A stretch of 11,216 bases of DNA from Pseudomonadota bacterium (GTDB lineage: Bacteria > Pseudomonadota > Alphaproteobacteria > UBA2966 > CAIVPW01), in assembly GCA_027625125.1 (NCBI GenBank), contig JAQBXG010000038.1:1-11216 (forward strand), read 5' to 3'. Below the pieces are notes generated by a model. The model was not told where the DNA came from. It did not search any database and worked only from the letters and a program-made list of their open reading frames with translations. The translations under genes and the position numbers were made by a program. Position 1 is the stretch's first letter; the number at the start of each line of letters is the position of its first letter. Positions 5,821 through 11,216 of this stretch are shown in pieces.

Positions 5821-7635
5821 TTACAGCGTGAAGACATACATCGTCGTACCGATGCTCATCTCTGCCAGTTCGGCATGGCCGAACGGCAGGCCCGGGACCG
5901 GACCACCGGCGATGATGGCGATGTACTGCTTGCCACCGTAGGCGAACGCAATCGGCGGAGCCTTGATCGAGATTCCGGTGTGGAACCTCCAGACTTCACC
6001 CAACGTCTCGTCGTCGTGGGCGGTGACGGAGCCGTCGGCCCAGCCGGTGAAGACCAGACCGCCCGCAGTCGCCAGAACGCCGGCCAGGTTCTGGAACTGG
6101 CCGCGATGCCGGGCAGTCACTTGGCCCGTCGTCACGTCCGCCGCGGCCAGCAGGCCGTGCAGGTCCTGGTGCTGAACCAGTCCCCAGTCCGCATTCTTGT
6201 GGCCGAACCGATTTGCGAGATCGATTCCGCCGTCGGGGCCAAGCGAGACAACGGGCTCGACTTCCAGTTTGAAGCAACCGTCGCTTGACCCTGAATAGGC
6301 GGTCTTTTTGGTCGGGTTATAGGCCGTGGGCTGCCACCGGACGCCGCCCAACAAGTGCGGGCATGCGAACGGTGTATCCGCGCCTGCCGTCATCTCGCCC
6401 CGCAGGAACCGCGTTTCGGGCTTGTATGTCTGCAATTGCAGATTGGGGTCGTACTCGACCGGCTTGCCGGTCTTCGGGTCGATGCCGTCGGTCCAGGTGA
6501 TCAGCTCAACGAACTGCCCGGCGGACAGAAAATCGCCATTGGTGCGATCGAGCTGGTAGTAATACCCGTTGCGCGCGAAGTGCGTGACCATCTTGCGCGT
6601 TACGCCGCCGAACTCCGCGTCGATCAGCATATGCACGCCCTGCTCGTCATAGTCCCATGACTCGTTCGGCGTGTACTGGAAGTACCACTCGATGGCGCCG
6701 GTATCCATGTTGAAGCCCACGGCGCTGTTTGTGTACAGGTTGTCGCCGGGCCGGAACTCCGGATCGAACATCGGCACCGGCTGGGCTACGCCCCAGATGG
6801 TGAGGTTTTGGTCCGGGTCATAGGAACCCGTGGTCCACAGCCCACCGCCGCCGGTCTTCCATGCGTTGTGGTCGTCGGCCCAGGTCTCCCCGCCCGGATC
6901 GTTCGGTCCCGGAATGACATAGGTCCGCCACAATTCTTCGCCGGTGTTGATATCCAGTGCGGCCAACCAGCCGTTGGTGCCGGCATCGCCCTTGCTGTTG
7001 CCGACCAGAAGCTTGCCGTCGGCGGCGATCGGCGCGGCGGTGAAGCCTTCCTTTTCGATATTGATATCGGACGAGCCCGGCTTGCCCGGAACGCGCGCGA
7101 TCTGCAGATCCCAGTTGAACTCACCGGAATCGCGGTCGATCGAAATCACCCGGCCGTCGTCCAGATTGTGGAAGATTGCGTTGGCCCACATGGCGATGCC
7201 GCGGGACCGGGCGCCGATGTCTTTTTCCAGCGCCGCATCGGCCTTCCACAGATTCACGCCCTGAATCCCGGAAGTCACGTCGATCTTGTAGTACAGCCCG
7301 GCGCCGTCATCGACATACATCATGCCGTTGTCGACCAGCGGATAGTTTTGCAGATTGGTGCTGGTCCGACCAACCAGCGCGGAAGTGAGCGGGATCGTGT
7401 ACGCGACCTTCAATCCGCCGACGTTGTCACGGTTGATCTGATTCAGTCGCGAATAGCGATGCGAACTATAGTTCTGGAACCCCATCAGCCAGTTTTGCGG
7501 CTCTGCGTCGGCGTTTTCAAGCCGCGCCTGGGTGACGTTCGCTGCGAACGACGGCAGCGCGAGCGCCGTCGCCATCGCGCCGCCAAGGATCACCCTGCCG
7601 GCAGCACGCAGGCTGTCTGTGTTACGATATGCCAT
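5821..7635 (-). CDS. Periplasmic PQQ-dependent alcohol dehydrogenase-like protein
   Basis: This is a quinoprotein of the methanol/ethanol dehydrogenase family, which oxidises alcohols or aldehydes in the periplasm and passes electrons to a cytochrome c. The 604-residue product has a Sec signal peptide (1-31, cleavage near PSFA-A) followed by an eight-bladed propeller with repeated W motifs (GEELWRTY, GAIEWYFQY, GEVWRFHTG). TGGGGLWTTGSYD (261-273) and RPGDNLYTNS (295-304) are family signatures. W327-D328-Y329-D330 holds the catalytic Asp and, two residues on, the Asp typical of lanthanide-type enzymes; R355 in ARNG matches the active-site Arg. Unusual: the metal-ligand Glu aligns with D217 (GNSKGDAG), the ligand Asn with Q285 (WGVAQP), and the vicinal Cys pair is missing (only C425 and C454). 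There is no haem domain, so an external cytochrome is needed. The ATG start has GGAGGTG five bases upstream. Substrate is unknown. Confidence 0.9.
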   Translation of the reverse strand: MAYRNTDSLRAAGRVILGGAMATALALPSFAANVTQARLENADAEPQNWLMGFQNYSSHRYSRLNQINRDNVGGLKVAYTIPLTSALVGRTSTNLQNYPLVDNGMMYVDDGAGLYYKIDVTSGIQGVNLWKADAALEKDIGARSRGIAMWANAIFHNLDDGRVISIDRDSGEFNWDLQIARVPGKPGSSDINIEKEGFTAAPIAADGKLLVGNSKGDAGTNGWLAALDINTGEELWRTYVIPGPNDPGGETWADDHNAWKTGGGGLWTTGSYDPDQNLTIWGVAQPVPMFDPEFRPGDNLYTNSAVGFNMDTGAIEWYFQYTPNESWDYDEQGVHMLIDAEFGGVTRKMVTHFARNGYYYQLDRTNGDFLSAGQFVELITWTDGIDPKTGKPVEYDPNLQLQTYKPETRFLRGEMTAGADTPFACPHLLGGVRWQPTAYNPTKKTAYSGSSDGCFKLEVEPVVSLGPDGGIDLANRFGHKNADWGLVQHQDLHGLLAAADVTTGQVTARHRGQFQNLAGVLATAGGLVFTGWADGSVTAHDDETLGEVWRFHTGISIKAPPIAFAYGGKQYIAIIAGGPVPGLPFGHAELAEMSIGTTMYVFTL

Positions 7636-7640
7636 TTCGG

Positions 7641-7647
7641 CACCTCC
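7641..7647 (-). promoter_or_regulatory. Strong ribosome binding site of the PQQ dehydrogenase
   Basis: GGAGGTG on the minus strand lies five bases before the ATG at 7633-7635. This near-perfect match fixes the start and suggests high translation. Confidence 0.8.
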
Positions 7648-7772
7648 ATGATTGTTGAATCCTCCCGGCCGGAAAACCTCCGGCCCTGCCCCGGTTCAGG
7701 CGCGCGCCCGGCCAAGCCCCCCGACGCCGAACCTGGGACACAGCCTAGAGGGCGACTTCGAGCGCACCCGGA

Positions 7773-7801
7773 ACGATACACCGGCGGTCGTGGCGGCACA
7801 A
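7773..7801 (-). promoter_or_regulatory. Candidate promoter of the PQQ dehydrogenase
   Basis: On the minus strand TTGTGC (7796-7801) and TATCGT (7773-7778) are 17 bases apart. Matches to consensus are 3/6 and 4/6, so this is moderate. It would give a leader of about 130 bases. The rest of 7636-7866 shows no gene and no clear terminator after tRNA-Asp. Confidence 0.35.
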
Positions 7802-7849
7802 GGCGAGGCCAAGGGCCCGATTGACAGAGTCCGCGCCGGCAACCCGATC

Positions 7850-7866
7850 GAAGAATGGCGGAAGAA

Positions 7867-7871
<5 letters not shown>
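7850..7871. repeat. Tandem 11-base duplication over the tRNA-Asp 3' end
   Basis: GAAGAATGGCG occurs twice in succession (7850-7860 and 7861-7871). The second copy includes the encoded CCA of tRNA-Asp (TGG at 7867-7869 on this strand), so the tRNA end CGCCA is repeated just downstream of the gene. It could be slippage or a trace of an insertion at the tRNA end. Confidence 0.7.
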
Positions 7872-7943
<72 letters not shown>

Positions 7944-7956
7944 TGGGGAGGGGTTG

Positions 7957-7985
7957 GATGTAGTCGAGGCCCCGACCCCGGTCAA
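7957..7985 (-). promoter_or_regulatory. Promoter of tRNA-Asp
   Basis: On the minus strand TTGACC (7980-7985) and TACATC (7957-7962) are exactly 17 bases apart, and transcription would start about seven bases before the mature tRNA. A C-rich stretch follows the -10, the opposite of the G-rich discriminator expected for stringent control. A 15-base word shared with the region upstream of lon ends at the TTG of the -35. Confidence 0.6.
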
Positions 7986-8027
7986 GCGGCACGCGAAGCG
8001 CCGCGGCGTCGACCGGGGCGGACCCGA

Positions 8028-8103
8028 TGGTGGGCGATGACGGGATCGAACCGCCGACCTTCTCGGTGTAAACGAGACGCTCTGCCAGCTGAGCTAATCG
8101 CCC
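8028..8103 (-). tRNA. tRNA-Val (anticodon TAC)
   Basis: The 76-base gene folds as a complete cloverleaf. The acceptor arms GGGCGAT and ATCGCCC pair fully, the D arm is GCTC/GAGC, and the anticodon stem TCTCG/CGAGA carries loop TTTACAC with anticodon TAC at 8068-8070. The T arm includes TTCGATC, with discriminator A and encoded CCA. It reads GUA and related Val codons. I see no convincing promoter in the 31 bases between it and the hup terminator, so it may depend on a weak promoter or on readthrough. Confidence 0.97.
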
Positions 8104-8134
8104 GCAATACCCGATCCGTCCTGGCGCAGGCCTC

Positions 8135-8165
8135 AAACAAGACCGGCCGCCCACTGGACGGCCGG
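8135..8165 (-). terminator. Rho-independent terminator of hup
   Basis: On the minus strand CCGGCCGTCC-AGT-GGGCGGCCGG forms a 10-bp stem with one G-T pair and a 3-base loop, followed by TCTTGTTT. It lies 21 bases after the hup stop and before tRNA-Val. Confidence 0.8.
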
Positions 8166-8186
8166 CCACAACGCACGGAATTCCGG

Positions 8187-8459
8187 TTAGTTCACAGCGT
8201 CCTTCAGCGCCTTGCCAGCCTTGAATTTCGGCTGATTCGACGCGGGAATGTGGATCTTTTCGCCGGTGCGAGGGTTTCGCCCTTCCGACGCCTGGCGGCG
8301 GGCGACGCTGAAGGTGCCAAATCCGACGAGGCGCACTTCGGTGCCGTCCGACAACGACTTGGTAATCGAATCGAAAACGCCTTCGACCGCCCGGGTGGCG
8401 TCGGCTTTTGACAGTTCGGCCGCGCTGGCGACTTCCGCTACGAGGTCATTCTTGTTCAC
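8187..8459 (-). CDS. hup: DNA-binding protein HU
   Basis: HU is a small dimeric nucleoid protein that bends DNA without strong sequence preference. From the GTG at 8457-8459 the product is exactly 90 residues, the usual HU length, beginning MNKNDLVAEVA. The DNA-binding arm signature GFGTFSVARRQASEGRNPRTGEKI spans 46-69, with the intercalating Pro at 63 in RNP. AAGGGGG lies about five bases upstream of the GTG, and longer versions add an unrelated N-terminal stretch that runs over the promoter, so the GTG is preferred. It sits 158 bases after lon, with its own promoter and terminator. HU rather than IHF is favoured by the length, the position after lon and the arm sequence. Confidence 0.96.
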   Translation of the reverse strand: MNKNDLVAEVASAAELSKADATRAVEGVFDSITKSLSDGTEVRLVGFGTFSVARRQASEGRNPRTGEKIHIPASNQPKFKAGKALKDAVN

Positions 8460-8524
8460 AGTGGCCCCCTTGAATGTTAGGCATACTTGGATTCGGCGAC
8501 ATGTTTTGGTGAAACGCTGGCGCG

Positions 8525-8553
8525 AGTGTAGTAGCGCCCCCACGCACCGTCAA
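8525..8553 (-). promoter_or_regulatory. Promoter of hup
   Basis: On the minus strand TTGACG (8548-8553) and TACACT (8525-8530) are 17 bases apart, matching consensus at 5/6 and 4/6. Transcription would start near 8518 and leave a leader of about 60 bases. This is one of the best promoter matches in the window. Confidence 0.65.
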
Positions 8554-8555
8554 AG

Positions 8556-8574
8556 GGAAACAGCGAGGGTTTCC
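8556..8574 (-). terminator. Possible weak terminator after lon
   Basis: On the minus strand GGAAAC and GTTTCC form a 6-bp stem around a 7-base loop, followed only by CCTTTG. It lies about 45 bases after the lon stop and directly abuts the hup -35. The short, AU-rich stem and poor T-run make it weak; some lon transcripts may continue into hup. Confidence 0.3.
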
Positions 8575-8617
8575 GCCACAACACGCACCATTCTCCGCGC
8601 GTTGTTGCCGCATTGCA

Positions 8618-11035
<2,418 letters not shown>

Positions 11036-11095
11036 GGCGATTCTTCCTGTCCGGGGGAATCCGGGAACGCTGGTCCTCCCCGGCAACGGCCAGGG

Positions 11096-11104
11096 ATCGT
11101 ATCA
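11096..11104 (-). promoter_or_regulatory. Possible extended -10 promoter of lon
   Basis: On the minus strand TGATACGAT is an extended -10 (TG-n-TACGAT) without a -35 at the right distance. Immediately upstream a perfect 7-bp hairpin (TCCCGGC-GACC-GCCGGGA, 11106-11123) covers the -35 region and might be an operator or simply GC-rich structure. A start near 11089 would give a leader of about 55 bases. The remainder up to 11216 shows no gene. Confidence 0.3.
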
Positions 11105-11125
11105 CTCCCGGCGACCGCCGGGACG

Positions 11126-11216
11126 CCTTGAATGCCGCGGCGACAGCCGGGCGGCGGCGCGCCATGAGGGTGCCCGCTATCCCCCGATGTGGCAAGCGGC
11201 ACGCGAACATTCAAGG
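11126..11216. repeat. 9-base inverted repeat upstream of lon
   Basis: CCTTGAATG (11126-11134) recurs inverted as CATTCAAGG (11208-11216), at the very edge of the window. Read on the minus strand, the distal copy contains CTTGAA, which resembles the -35 of heat-shock sigma-32 promoters, but no good -10 follows. Paired sites 82 bases apart could bind a regulator; chance is also possible. Confidence 0.3.

Noticed and set aside
7590..7649. Short minus-strand frame of 19 codons (starting MEVPKWHIV) overlapping the dehydrogenase start
   Set aside because: Its ATG lies at the GGAGGTG ribosome site of the dehydrogenase and its own GGGAGG is 11 bases away; a leader peptide is possible but unsupported.
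8104..8134. Promoter for tRNA-Val
   Set aside because: I searched the 31 bases before the tRNA and the terminator next to it; no -35/-10 pair with acceptable spacing was found.

Overview
The window looks like the chromosome of a GC-rich alphaproteobacterium. The evidence is unfused nuoC and nuoD in the order nuoA-B-C-D-E-F, a NuoD very like the mitochondrial 49 kDa subunit, and the neighbouring order lon, hup, tRNA-Val, tRNA-Asp, nuo, which I recall from several alphaproteobacteria. I cannot name the genus. All genes but one lie on the minus strand, so the window is described here from high to low coordinates.

11216-8135: protein quality control and nucleoid. A 181-base leader with a possible extended -10 precedes lon, an ATP-dependent protease with intact ATPase and Ser-Lys catalytic sites. 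hup, a 90-residue HU protein, follows with its own good promoter and a strong terminator.

8103-7867: tRNA-Val(TAC) and tRNA-Asp(GTC), both with encoded CCA. tRNA-Asp has a clear promoter in the gap between them. An 11-base tandem duplication covers its 3' end.

7635-3738: a block of three exported proteins between the tRNAs and nuo. They are a PQQ-dependent alcohol dehydrogenase-like beta-propeller enzyme, a pentapeptide-repeat protein with an unrecognised N-terminal half, and, on the plus strand, a small c-type cytochrome. The dehydrogenase ends in a strong terminator. The pentapeptide gene has a hairpin over its ribosome binding site. The convergent pentapeptide and cytochrome genes share a CTAG across their stop codons. 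A reasonable model is that the dehydrogenase oxidises an alcohol or aldehyde in the periplasm and passes electrons to the cytochrome, but this is inference. The dehydrogenase has an Asp-x-Asp active site as in lanthanide-type enzymes, yet two other metal ligands look replaced and the usual vicinal Cys pair is absent. This is the least ordinary part of the window.

3605-1: the start of the respiratory complex I operon, nuoA to nuoF (nuoF is cut by the window edge). The genes are tightly packed, nuoA uses a TTG start behind a perfect GGAGG, and a promoter lies about 100 bases upstream.

No stretch over 300 bases lacks a gene. I saw no CRISPR array, transposase, integrase, rRNA or recognisable riboswitch.
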